Source: an uncultured Alphaproteobacteria bacterium (GTDB lineage: Bacteria > Pseudomonadota > Alphaproteobacteria > Caulobacterales > Caulobacteraceae). From it: 64,000 bases of DNA. The DNA lies in assembly GCA_903860975.1 (NCBI GenBank), contig CAIOSI010000016.1:62001-126000 (forward strand). The letters are read 5' to 3'. Under the pieces are notes generated by a model, which made no database searches, was not told where the DNA came from, and saw only the letters and a program-made list of their open reading frames with translations. Position 1 is the stretch's first letter, and the number at the start of each line of letters is the position of its first letter. Made by a program: the position numbers and the translations under genes. Positions 36,388 through 44,210 of the stretch are shown one piece after another.

Positions 36388-37068
36388 ATGGCATCGCCGG
36401 AAGGCCTTTCCTTAGACCAGGCCCGCCTTGCCGAGGTCTCGACGTCTTTCGTCGCGGCTCCGCCGTCCGGCGCGCGTCAGTCCCAGAAGGAAGCGACACG
36501 CAAGCGCGTGATAGACGCGGCGCGGGAGCTTTTCGACCGCCAGGGCTATCAGGGCACGACCATCCGCGAGATCGCTCGCCAGGCGGGAATTTCAGTCGGT
36601 AGTGTCTTCACCACCTTCGCCTCGAAGGGTGAAATTCTTAGCCAGATTATGGAAGACCGTCTGGACGGGCTCTACGGCGAGCTTGACCAGGTGGTTCCGA
36701 ACTTGCGGGGTTCGACCGCGGATCGGCTGCGATCGATCTTTGCGATCCACTTTTCATTTGAGGCCCGGCGGACGCGGCTGTTCCTGGCCCATATCGCGGC
36801 GGCCTACGACTGGACGCTGTCGTCTGCAGCTCGGCCGATGGGGCGTAATCAGAAGCTCGTCGGCATTATTCGCGACTGTATCGTCAAAGGTATCGCCGAG
36901 AACGACGTCGACCCCAACCTCGATCCTCAATTGGCGGTCGACCTCCTGCGGGCCGCCTATGTCTGGATCTATCGGATGGCTGCGCTCGACGGAGCCGATG
37001 CTGAGGCTATGACAGAGGTGATGGATCGCCAGATCGGCCTAATTGCGTCCGGGTTCCAGCGGCGCTAG
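36388..37068 (+). CDS. TetR-family transcriptional regulator 2
   Basis: A 226-residue protein with the same DNA-binding pattern as its neighbour: A-A-R-E-L-F-D-R-Q-G-Y-Q-G-T-T-I-R-E-I-A and I-S-V-G-S-V-F-T-T-F-A-S-K. The two domains are similar in the DNA-binding part only, which suggests an old duplication or recruitment of two regulators to one operon. The stop codon overlaps the mcd stop (CTAG). Confidence 0.9.
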   Translation: MASPEGLSLDQARLAEVSTSFVAAPPSGARQSQKEATRKRVIDAARELFDRQGYQGTTIREIARQAGISVGSVFTTFASKGEILSQIMEDRLDGLYGELDQVVPNLRGSTADRLRSIFAIHFSFEARRTRLFLAHIAAAYDWTLSSAARPMGRNQKLVGIIRDCIVKGIAENDVDPNLDPQLAVDLLRAAYVWIYRMAALDGADAEAMTEVMDRQIGLIASGFQRR

Positions 37069-38711
37069 TTCGCACCCTCTAAAAGCCGACGCGCGATCAC
37101 CTGGGCCTGGATCTCACCGGCGCCTTCAAAAATGTTGAGGATGCGAGCGTCAGCCAGTAGCCGGCTTATGGACTGCTCGACAGCGAAGCCCGTTCCGCCA
37201 TGAATCTGCAGCGCATTGTCGGCAGCGGCCCAGGCAATTCGCGCACCGAGGAGCTTGGCCATGCCAGCCTCGAGGTCGCAGCGTCGGCCTTCGTCCTTCG
37301 CGGTGGCGGCGAACCAGGTGAGACGTCGCGCGCCGAGTATCTCTGCAGCCATTATCGCGAGCTTGTTTGTCACTCTGGGGAAAGCCGAGAGGGGCTCCCC
37401 AAATTGGCGGCGCGCCAGCGCATAGTTGAGGGCCAAGTCTAGCGCGTTTTGGGCCACGCCAATTGCGCGAGCGGCAGTCTGAATGCGGGCCGACTCGAAG
37501 GTCGCCATCAATTGCGCAAATCCTTGACCCGGTTGGCCGCCGAGTAGGTTCGCGTTGGCCACTTCGAAGCCATCAAAGGCGATCTCAAATTCCTTCATAC
37601 CGCGATAGCCAATGACGGCGATCTCGCCGCCTCCCATGCCGGGTGCCGGGAACGGATCGTCGGGTGTCCCACGTGGCTTTTCCGCCAGAAACATCGACAG
37701 ACCGCGGTGATCGCTCGACGTCGGGTCTGTGCGAACCAGCAGCGTCATCAGGTCAGCGCGTGCCGCGTGTGTGATCCAGGTCTTGGCACCTGTCACACGC
37801 CAGACCTCGCCATGACGCTCGGCGCGTGTGCGCATTGCCCCAAGGTCCGAGCCGGCCTCCGGCTCTGTGAAAACCGCCGTAGGAATGATCGCGCCGGAAG
37901 TCACCTTGGACAGGAAGCGGGCCTTCTGATCCTCAGTGCCATGGGCCAGCAGAAGCTCCGCGGCGATCTCCGAGCGGGTGCCGAGCGACCCGGCGCCGAT
38001 GAAGCCGCGCGATAGGGCCTCGGTGACCACGCACATTGCGACCTTGCCAAACCCCGAGCCACCCCAGGGCTCTGGTGCCGTCAGGCCAAAGACACCCAAG
38101 CGCCCCATTTCCTCGATCAGGCTAAGTGGGATCAGCTCGTCGCGCAGGTGCCAGCCGTGCGCAAAAGGTGTGATCTTTTCTTCGGTGAAACTGTGGAATT
38201 GATCTCGGATGGCCTGCAAGGTCTCGTCGAGCCCGCTGGCTTCCAGCGATGGCCGGCCCCGGGCTTCATCGAGCAGTTCGACGATCCGGGTCTTGACCGG
38301 CTGGGACGCGCCGTCTCGCAGTCGGTTGATGAGGGGTACGAGCCGATGGGCCGATAGACCAAGGTCGGCCAGTCGAAAGATTTCACCTTGGTTCATCGGC
38401 AGACCGCCGGCCAGTTGGCTCAAATACTCGTGCGCCAGGAGCTGAGCCGGCAGGGCTTCAGCCTCGCCGAACATTTCAACTTCACTCAGACAGCGCGCCC
38501 AATGAGCTGTTTGGACAAGTGTCTCGGCATAGGCCGCAGCCCAGGCCAAACCATGGGCGACGTGCTGTTCGCCATCCAGCGCGCGCCGATTCAGACGCCC
38601 GTCGCGCCGTACGCGCTCGCCGACGGCCTCCTTCAATTCAGCGACCAACCCCTCAGCCTCACGGGCGGCGTGGTCGAGCAGTTTGAGCAGGTCGGGCAGG
38701 ATGAGGCTCAT
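37065..38711 (-). CDS. mcd: (2S)-methylsuccinyl-CoA dehydrogenase of the ethylmalonyl-CoA pathway
   Basis: A 548-residue acyl-CoA dehydrogenase with an N-terminal extension of about 160 residues (helical; V-A-H-G-L-A-W-A-A-A-Y-A-E-T-L) before the standard fold. That extension and total length are the mark of Mcd, which oxidises (2S)-methylsuccinyl-CoA to mesaconyl-CoA. FAD/substrate motifs: A-V-F-T-E-P-E-A-G-S-D-L-G-A, Y-A-L-A-R-R-Q-F-G and the catalytic Glu in I-F-E-G-A-G-E-I-Q. The frame opens at a TTG (38720); I prefer the ATG at 38711. The other pathway genes are not in this window. Confidence 0.85.
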   Translation of the reverse strand: MSLILPDLLKLLDHAAREAEGLVAELKEAVGERVRRDGRLNRRALDGEQHVAHGLAWAAAYAETLVQTAHWARCLSEVEMFGEAEALPAQLLAHEYLSQLAGGLPMNQGEIFRLADLGLSAHRLVPLINRLRDGASQPVKTRIVELLDEARGRPSLEASGLDETLQAIRDQFHSFTEEKITPFAHGWHLRDELIPLSLIEEMGRLGVFGLTAPEPWGGSGFGKVAMCVVTEALSRGFIGAGSLGTRSEIAAELLLAHGTEDQKARFLSKVTSGAIIPTAVFTEPEAGSDLGAMRTRAERHGEVWRVTGAKTWITHAARADLMTLLVRTDPTSSDHRGLSMFLAEKPRGTPDDPFPAPGMGGGEIAVIGYRGMKEFEIAFDGFEVANANLLGGQPGQGFAQLMATFESARIQTAARAIGVAQNALDLALNYALARRQFGEPLSAFPRVTNKLAIMAAEILGARRLTWFAATAKDEGRRCDLEAGMAKLLGARIAWAAADNALQIHGGTGFAVEQSISRLLADARILNIFEGAGEIQAQVIARRLLEGAN

Positions 38712-38795
38712 GAGGCCCAACTATCGGCAATGCTTGCTTTATGTCGCGTCAGACCGCTTTGGTGGCGCAAAGAAAATTCATGTGAGATCCCGCCC

Positions 38796-39428
38796 ATGCT
38801 CGTCGTACACCACCTCAACGACTCGCGCTCACAGCGCATCCTGTGGCTCTTGGAGGAGCTGGGTGCGCCCTATGAGATCAAGCACTACGCTCGCGACGCA
38901 AACACCCGCCTCGCGCCTCCAGAGCTAAAGGCGGTTAACCCCCTAGGCAAGTCGCCGGTTATTACTGACGGTGACGTGACCATCGCTGAGTCTGGGGCCA
39001 TCGTGGATTATATCGTCCGAACGTACGGCAAGGGCCGCCTGGGCCCGCCTGCGGGGGCAAAGACGGCCGAGCAATACAATGAGTGGCTGCACTATGCTGA
39101 GGGCTCGGCGATGCTGCCTCTGATGCTGAACATGTACGTCGGGCGCCTCGGCGAGGCGGGCGCGCCGCTGCATCCGCGCATTCAGGACGAGATGGCAAAT
39201 CACCTGAGCTATGTGAACGGCGCACTTGCAGGCCGCGACTGGTTGATGGGCCCAGACATTACCGGTGCCGATATCCAGATGAGCTTCGTGGGCGAGGTCG
39301 CCCGCGCCTTCGGCCAGATGGAGACCTATCCCAACATCAAGGGATGGGTGGAACGATTTCAGGCGCGTCCGGCCTACCAGGCTTCCTTGGAAAAGGGCGG
39401 AGCTTATAATTTGGGGCCGGCGCGGTAA
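38796..39428 (+). CDS. Glutathione S-transferase
   Basis: A 210-residue GST. The thioredoxin-fold N-domain starts L-V-V-H-H-L-N-D-S-R-S-Q-R-I-L-W-L-L-E-E-L, with the cis-Pro and glutathione-binding V-N-P-L-G-K-S-P-V-I and E-S-G-A-I-V-D-Y-I. The all-alpha C-domain contains the N-capping Asp in T-G-A-D-I-Q-M. The frame is open far upstream inside mcd on the other strand, but the ATG at 38796 gives the right N-terminus. Substrate unknown. Confidence 0.92.
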   Translation: MLVVHHLNDSRSQRILWLLEELGAPYEIKHYARDANTRLAPPELKAVNPLGKSPVITDGDVTIAESGAIVDYIVRTYGKGRLGPPAGAKTAEQYNEWLHYAEGSAMLPLMLNMYVGRLGEAGAPLHPRIQDEMANHLSYVNGALAGRDWLMGPDITGADIQMSFVGEVARAFGQMETYPNIKGWVERFQARPAYQASLEKGGAYNLGPAR

Positions 39429-39452
39429 CCTCTACCCAGCTCCGGAGCAGCT

Positions 39453-40247
39453 TCACTCAAACGGCGGGAAATCGTCTTCCATAACGCCATCGAGGAAGTC
39501 GAAGACGGCGGCCTTGGTCAATGCGTGGGGGATGGCCGAGAAATGGTCGCAGCCGGGGATTGTGACGCCCTTGCCCTGCGCGAACACGCGCGCCAGCGCC
39601 TCTGGAGCTCCAGCGCCGTCATCACCTTGGCCTGCGACCACCAGGACCGGCATCGGCAATTCGGCCAGAGCCTGCGGATCGAAGGGCATGTTCCGCATTC
39701 GAGTCACAGCAGCCAGCGCCTTCAGGTCCTCGCCTTGCTCGTCGGCGAATTGGCGGAAGGATCGCAGCATGGGATGGGTGATGCTCGAAGGATCGTCGGC
39801 CAGCATGGCGTCAGCCATGGGTTCGCCGGCGACGTCGGGCGCCCTTTCAAGAAGTTTGCCGCCTATCCCGCCTAAAATGAGGTGTGAAACGCGGTCTGGT
39901 TGGCCAATAGCCAGTTCAAGCGCGGTACGTGTGCCCATGGAATAGCCGAAAATATCCGCCCGATCGACGCCCAGGTGGTCCATGAGATTGAGGACGTCGG
40001 CGGCCAGCTGCTCGCGCGCGTAGGCCTGTGGCTCATAGAGCTTCTGGCTCTCGCCGTGACCGCGTTGGTCCAACGCGATCACCCGCGTCCGATGTCGCTC
40101 GAAGGCCGCATACCAGCCGGTCCGCTTCCAGGCCTCCAGGCGGTTGGAGGCGAAGCCATGAATCAGAACGATGGTTCGTTCTGCGCCACTCGCGGGGCTG
40201 ATGTCGTCGTAAGCGATGGTGATGGAGTCTGTGATGAAGCTCGTCAT
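39453..40247 (-). CDS. Alpha/beta-fold hydrolase
   Basis: A 264-residue cytoplasmic hydrolase. Oxyanion region L-I-H-G-F-A-S-N, D-Q-R-G-H-G-E-S, nucleophile elbow G-Y-S-M-G-T-R (Ser about 104), acid in V-A-G-Q-G-D-D and base in G-C-D-H-F-S-A. This is the pattern of C-C bond hydrolases and esterases of the MhpC/DhaA group. It lies 25 bp behind the Rieske oxygenase gene on the same strand, which suggests joint action on an aromatic or terpenoid compound, by inference. Confidence 0.88.
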   Translation of the reverse strand: MTSFITDSITIAYDDISPASGAERTIVLIHGFASNRLEAWKRTGWYAAFERHRTRVIALDQRGHGESQKLYEPQAYAREQLAADVLNLMDHLGVDRADIFGYSMGTRTALELAIGQPDRVSHLILGGIGGKLLERAPDVAGEPMADAMLADDPSSITHPMLRSFRQFADEQGEDLKALAAVTRMRNMPFDPQALAELPMPVLVVAGQGDDGAGAPEALARVFAQGKGVTIPGCDHFSAIPHALTKAAVFDFLDGVMEDDFPPFE

Positions 40248-40272
40248 GGACTTGACCCTAGCGCCTGGTCGG

Positions 40273-41370
40273 CTAGCTGCGCCAGTGCAGCGTCGCGGCT
40301 TGGACCGGATTTACGAAAGCGCGGTTCTCGCGACGGCTGGCGATCCATTCGCGCTTGAGCTGCTGGTACCACTTGGCTTGGCGGTCGGCATCGTCGATCC
40401 AAAGCAGCGATGGATCGTACTTCAAGCCCTGATTTTGCAGATTCACCATGTCACCGTCCTGGCGCAGGAACGTGCGTGCGCCCGCAGCGATAAATGGCCT
40501 CAGGAAGAAGAAGGCAGGGTGATCAGACCAGACGATCTGGGTAATCCGGGTGGACTTATCGTTCACAGGCGTAAGACAGGTCAGCGATAGAACCTGGCGC
40601 TTTCCGACGGTGATGTGTTCCCAGCGCAGACCGGGCATTCGGAAGGTGATTTCGGTTAACGGTTCGCCGCCCAGGATGGCGTAGGCGCGGCTGTTCTTCG
40701 AGGGTTCGTGGCGAACCATGGCGAAGCCCTGGTCACGCGGCTCGAAGCGCTTGGCCTTCTCATGTTGGCTCGACTTGGAGCGCCACCACCATTGCTGATG
40801 GACGTAAGGGCCGTGTGCAGGGTCCATAAGACCGACCACGGCGTGATCGATGTGGGCCTCGAAATCCAGGCGGTCGACGAGCTTGGGCCCGCCGCCGACA
40901 ATACCTGGAAACGTCGGTGGCGCCTCATCGGGCTCTCCATCGATGCGTGGGTCGGAGCCGACCCAAACGAAGACCAAGCCCTGACTTTCTGTGATCGCAT
41001 AGCGGCGAACGCGGATGCGGCTGACATCCATCTCCTGGTCGGCGACCAAGGAAGGGATGGCCGCACAGGCGCCGTCCGCTCCAAAACGCCACCCGTGATA
41101 AGGGCACTCGACCGTCTCGGCGCCCGACGCTTCACGATAAAAACGGCCAGCCGATAGAGGGGCCGCGCGGTGCGGACAGATGTCGCGCAGCGCAATGAGC
41201 TTTCCCTCGCTTGAGCGGCCGAGCAGGATCGGCTCACCCAGGAGTTCTTGCCGGGAGAGCTTTCCGGGTTGGAGGTCTTTGGAGAGCGCGGCGAAGTACC
41301 ATGTGTCGGTCACAAAGCCCTGACCGAACTTCGCCTCCATCTTCGCAGGTTTCGTGTCACCCTCGGCCAT
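40273..41370 (-). CDS. Rieske [2Fe-2S] aromatic ring-hydroxylating oxygenase, alpha subunit type
   Basis: A 365-residue oxygenase. Rieske ligands are Cys65-His67 (I-C-P-H-R-A-A) and Cys89-His92 (C-P-Y-H-G-W-R-F). The mononuclear iron site is indicated by H-I-D-H-A-V-V-G-L-M-D-P-A-H-G-P-Y-V-H. The layout matches single-component VanA/pheophorbide a oxygenase-like enzymes that need a separate reductase, which is not next to it. The substrate cannot be inferred. Confidence 0.9.
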   Translation of the reverse strand: MAEGDTKPAKMEAKFGQGFVTDTWYFAALSKDLQPGKLSRQELLGEPILLGRSSEGKLIALRDICPHRAAPLSAGRFYREASGAETVECPYHGWRFGADGACAAIPSLVADQEMDVSRIRVRRYAITESQGLVFVWVGSDPRIDGEPDEAPPTFPGIVGGGPKLVDRLDFEAHIDHAVVGLMDPAHGPYVHQQWWWRSKSSQHEKAKRFEPRDQGFAMVRHEPSKNSRAYAILGGEPLTEITFRMPGLRWEHITVGKRQVLSLTCLTPVNDKSTRITQIVWSDHPAFFFLRPFIAAGARTFLRQDGDMVNLQNQGLKYDPSLLWIDDADRQAKWYQQLKREWIASRRENRAFVNPVQAATLHWRS

Positions 41371-41670
41371 ATGACCGGTTCTAGGCTGGGTCGAGCGCTG
41401 GCGGAAGCCTTACGGGCTTGGCCTCTGCGACGAGACCGTGCGAATTTGTTCGAAGACTTGGCACCGCCGCAGTTGTTTTTGCGCCAGACTACGCGGTGTG
41501 ACAGGCGAGGCCATGACGCGCCACGCGAGATTTCGTACCGGACCACACCTATCGACAGATGAGCTCGGATGATGAGGTGCATGGCACCTGGAAGAGACCC
41601 GGGTGAGCCGTGGAAGACCGCCGATCCGGTGATCGACACCCCTTGTACGCTTCGATCTTAAGTCTGGCCG
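41371..41670. other. Gene-free stretch upstream of the Rieske oxygenase
   Basis: 300 bp without a credible gene. It lies between two minus-strand genes and should contain the Rieske promoter. A short dyad AGGTGC-ATG-GCACCT is near 41575. No T-run terminator for the upstream GH13 direction is needed here, since that gene starts elsewhere. Confidence 0.45.
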
Positions 41671-43272
41671 CTAGAGCCTGAGGAAAACCGCGGCGTACGC
41701 TGAAAGCCCTATGGAGCCGCCTCGCAATTCGGCGTCGCCGGCACGAACCTCCAGAAGAATCGATCCCTCAAGTTCCGGGATATCTGCGAACCTCGGCTCG
41801 GCGCTCAGGTTGAAGAGGCAGGCGATTGCCTCATCGTCTTGGCGGCGGACAAATGCGAGGACGGGTTCAGCGACATCCAGAAATTCCAGACCCCCTAGAG
41901 TCATCGCAGGAGAGCCTTTGCGTAAGGCAACCATCTCGCGGGCGAAGGCGAGATTAGAGCCCGGGTCGTCCTCCTGCGCCGCCACGGTCAGGTGCTCGTG
42001 CTCTGAGGTGGCGGGCAGCCAAGGCGTTCCATCGGTAAAGCCCAGTGTTGGCCCGGGTGCCCAAGGCATGGGCGTACGCGCGCCGTCGCGGCCGCCAGAA
42101 TAAGGCCAATAGAGATCGCCTACCGGATCGCGTAGTTGGTCGCGCGTCAGGCTCGCTTGCGGAAGGCCGAGTTCTTCGCCCTGATAGATCAGCGTCGTGC
42201 CCCTGAGGCTCAGCAACAGGGCAAACATCATCTTGGCGAGGTCGGGCGAAGGGTTCTCGCCGCCGAACCGGCTCACCGTGCGCGGCACGTCGTGGTTGGA
42301 AAAGCTGATGGTCGGCCAGTGCGCGGGGTAAGCCGAAAGGGTCTCGCAGTGATCCTTGATGAACTTGGGCGTCAGCGTTCGGGCGAGGAGCAGGACGAAG
42401 GTGTAGGCCGAGTGCAGGCCCTCTGTCGGTGACAGGTAGGCACCGCAGCGCGCCTCTTCTTCGGAGAATTCTCCGAATACGAAACGCTCGCCATGGGCTT
42501 CCACACGTTTTCGAATGGCCTCGAGCGTCTCGACGTTCTCGGGTAGATTTGAATCGAAAAGGTGCCTCTGCAGGTTGCCAGCGTGGGCCCAGTCGTCGCG
42601 GGTGCGTTCAGCGCTTGGCACAGGTGGATTGTCGCTCAAAGCACCGTCGTGAAGGAAGGTGCCGGCCACATCCAGGCGGAACCCGTCGACGCCTTTAGCG
42701 AGCCAGTTGTCGAGCACCGAAAGCGCCGCCTCCCGCGCTCCGTGATTGCGCCAGTTCAACTTGGGTTGCTGGCGCAGGAACTTGTGGTGGTAGTGCTGGC
42801 GTCGTGCGGGCTGGTAGGCCCAGGCTGGGCCGCCGAACACCGAGAGCCAATTGTTGGGAGCCGTGCCGTCCTTGCTCGGATCGGCCCAGACGTACCAGTC
42901 GGCCTTGGGGCCATCTTTGCCACCGGTCAGACTCTCGACGAACCAGGCGTGCTCATCCGAGGTATGACTGAGCACCTCGTCCAGAATGATCCTCAGGCCC
43001 TTGGCGTGGGCGCCATCCAGGAGGTGCTGGAAATCCTCCATCGTGCCGTAATCGGCCTGCACGCCTTCGAAGTCTGCGACGTCATAGCCCCAATCGCGGT
43101 TGGGCGAGGGGTGGATCGGCGAGAGCCATATCCCGTCGACGCCGAGGCTCTTTATGTAGTCGAGCTTGGCTTCCACGCCGGGCAGGTCGCCTTGGCCATC
43201 GCCGTCGCTGTCAAAGAAGCTGCGGACGTAGACGTGATAGAGGACACAGCCCTGCCACCACGGCTCCGCCAC
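41671..43272 (-). CDS. GH13 alpha-glucosidase (oligo-1,6-glucosidase-like)
   Basis: A 533-residue glycoside hydrolase with no signal peptide. The (beta/alpha)8 core has nucleophile Asp201 (D-G-F-R-L-D-V-A-G), acid Glu268 (F-V-F-G-E-F-S) and transition-state Asp328 (F-S-N-H-D-V-P-R). The N-terminal W-W-Q-G-C-V-L-Y-H-V-Y-V-R-S-F and the calcium-like loop D-S-D-G-D-G-Q-G-D-L-P-G are typical. It should split alpha-glucosidic bonds of oligosaccharides in the cytoplasm. It is 5 bp behind the ClpP paralogue, an unusual partnership. Confidence 0.92.
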   Translation of the reverse strand: MAEPWWQGCVLYHVYVRSFFDSDGDGQGDLPGVEAKLDYIKSLGVDGIWLSPIHPSPNRDWGYDVADFEGVQADYGTMEDFQHLLDGAHAKGLRIILDEVLSHTSDEHAWFVESLTGGKDGPKADWYVWADPSKDGTAPNNWLSVFGGPAWAYQPARRQHYHHKFLRQQPKLNWRNHGAREAALSVLDNWLAKGVDGFRLDVAGTFLHDGALSDNPPVPSAERTRDDWAHAGNLQRHLFDSNLPENVETLEAIRKRVEAHGERFVFGEFSEEEARCGAYLSPTEGLHSAYTFVLLLARTLTPKFIKDHCETLSAYPAHWPTISFSNHDVPRTVSRFGGENPSPDLAKMMFALLLSLRGTTLIYQGEELGLPQASLTRDQLRDPVGDLYWPYSGGRDGARTPMPWAPGPTLGFTDGTPWLPATSEHEHLTVAAQEDDPGSNLAFAREMVALRKGSPAMTLGGLEFLDVAEPVLAFVRRQDDEAIACLFNLSAEPRFADIPELEGSILLEVRAGDAELRGGSIGLSAYAAVFLRL

Positions 43273-43277
43273 AGGAT

Positions 43278-43901
43278 CTAGACCTCAGAGGTATTGTTGA
43301 TGATCCGCGCAACCAGGCCGTACTCGACCGCTTCCTCGGCGCTCATCCAGAAGTTCCGCTGGGTGTCCTTGACGATCCTTTCGAAGGTCTGACCCGTCTC
43401 CTTGGCGATCATGCGATTCACACGGTCACGCATCTTGATGATCTGTTCGGCTTCGATCTGAATGTCGGAGGCTTGGCCGCGCATGCCACCGGCCGGCTGG
43501 TGCAGCAGGAAGCGGGTGTTCGGCAAGCAGAGGCGATTTTCCTTCTTCGCGCCCAGGAAGATATGCGCGCCGGCGCTGGCCACCCAGCCTGTGCCGATCA
43601 CCTTCACCTCAACGCCGCAAAAGCGGATCATGTCGTGGATTGTGTCGCCGCTTTCAACGTGGCCACCTGGGGAATTGATAACGATCCGGATCGGCTTGTC
43701 ATTATCGGCCGCATAGGCGGTGATTTGGGCGGTGACCCGCTCGGCTAGGCGCATGTCAATCTCGCCGAACACCAAAACGGTGCGCGACTTGAAGAGCGCG
43801 TTCTGCACCGGACCAGAGGTCAACGGCATATCGGGCTGGCGGCCTTTGTCCTCGTCGTCACCGTCTTCGTCGCCCAGCCAGCTCGTGTAGATCTCGCGCA
43901 T
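43278..43901 (-). CDS. ClpP-family protease subunit paralogue with Asn in the catalytic Asp position
   Basis: A 207-residue ClpP-fold protein. Aligned with E. coli ClpP, the nucleophile is Ser109 (V-A-S-A-G-A-H) and the base His134 (F-L-L-H-Q-P-A-G-G), 25 residues apart as expected. The third member, 49 residues further, is Asn183 (T-Q-R-N-F-W-M-S-A-E-E-A), not Asp. An acidic N-terminal stretch (D-E-D-G-D-D-E-D-K) is unlike the housekeeping enzyme. It is probably a second ClpP that works in a mixed ring or with altered activity. The ATG follows an AGGAC site. The GH13 gene follows by 5 bp. Confidence 0.85.
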   Translation of the reverse strand: MREIYTSWLGDEDGDDEDKGRQPDMPLTSGPVQNALFKSRTVLVFGEIDMRLAERVTAQITAYAADNDKPIRIVINSPGGHVESGDTIHDMIRFCGVEVKVIGTGWVASAGAHIFLGAKKENRLCLPNTRFLLHQPAGGMRGQASDIQIEAEQIIKMRDRVNRMIAKETGQTFERIVKDTQRNFWMSAEEAVEYGLVARIINNTSEV

Positions 43902-44033
43902 CGAAGTCCTCGTAAATTCAACTAGCCCGGAACGTGCGTCGGCGGAGCGGCATCCGCAAGGGGGCGCGCGCGAAATCCGTCAGAACGCCGCTTTGAACGC
44001 CTAAGATCGTGTTGACGCAATCGCTCATGTCCG

Positions 44034-44210
44034 GTGTCCGGATCTCTATCTTCCGAGCCCCGTGTTTTTTGTCAGATTCCGGGGGTCCCCCTGCCAGGCG
44101 TCTATGCGCCTGGCGTCTGGATGGACGCGGACGACCTGAACAAGATCGACGAGCTTCATCCCGAAGCCGGCGCTTTTCGGGTTCTGCGCAAAGAGCGGCC
44201 TCTCGGCTAG
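44034..44210 (+). CDS. Possible short CDS, 58 codons
   Basis: A GTG-started frame of 58 codons whose second half has strong GC-third-position coding bias: L-P-G-V-Y-A-P-G-V-W-M-D-A-D-D-L-N-K-I-D and then R-V-L-R-K-E-R-P-L-G. Its TAG overlaps the stop of the convergent quinoprotein in a shared CTAG, as several real convergent pairs here do. There is no good ribosome site, and the first 14 codons look non-coding, so it may be the 3' remnant of a longer gene. No family recognised. Confidence 0.35.
   Translation: MSGSLSSEPRVFCQIPGVPLPGVYAPGVWMDADDLNKIDELHPEAGAFRVLRKERPLG

Noticed and set aside
42562..43281. A 239-codon plus-strand frame opposite the GH13 gene
   Set aside because: Antisense to the conserved (beta/alpha)8 motifs and without homology signals.
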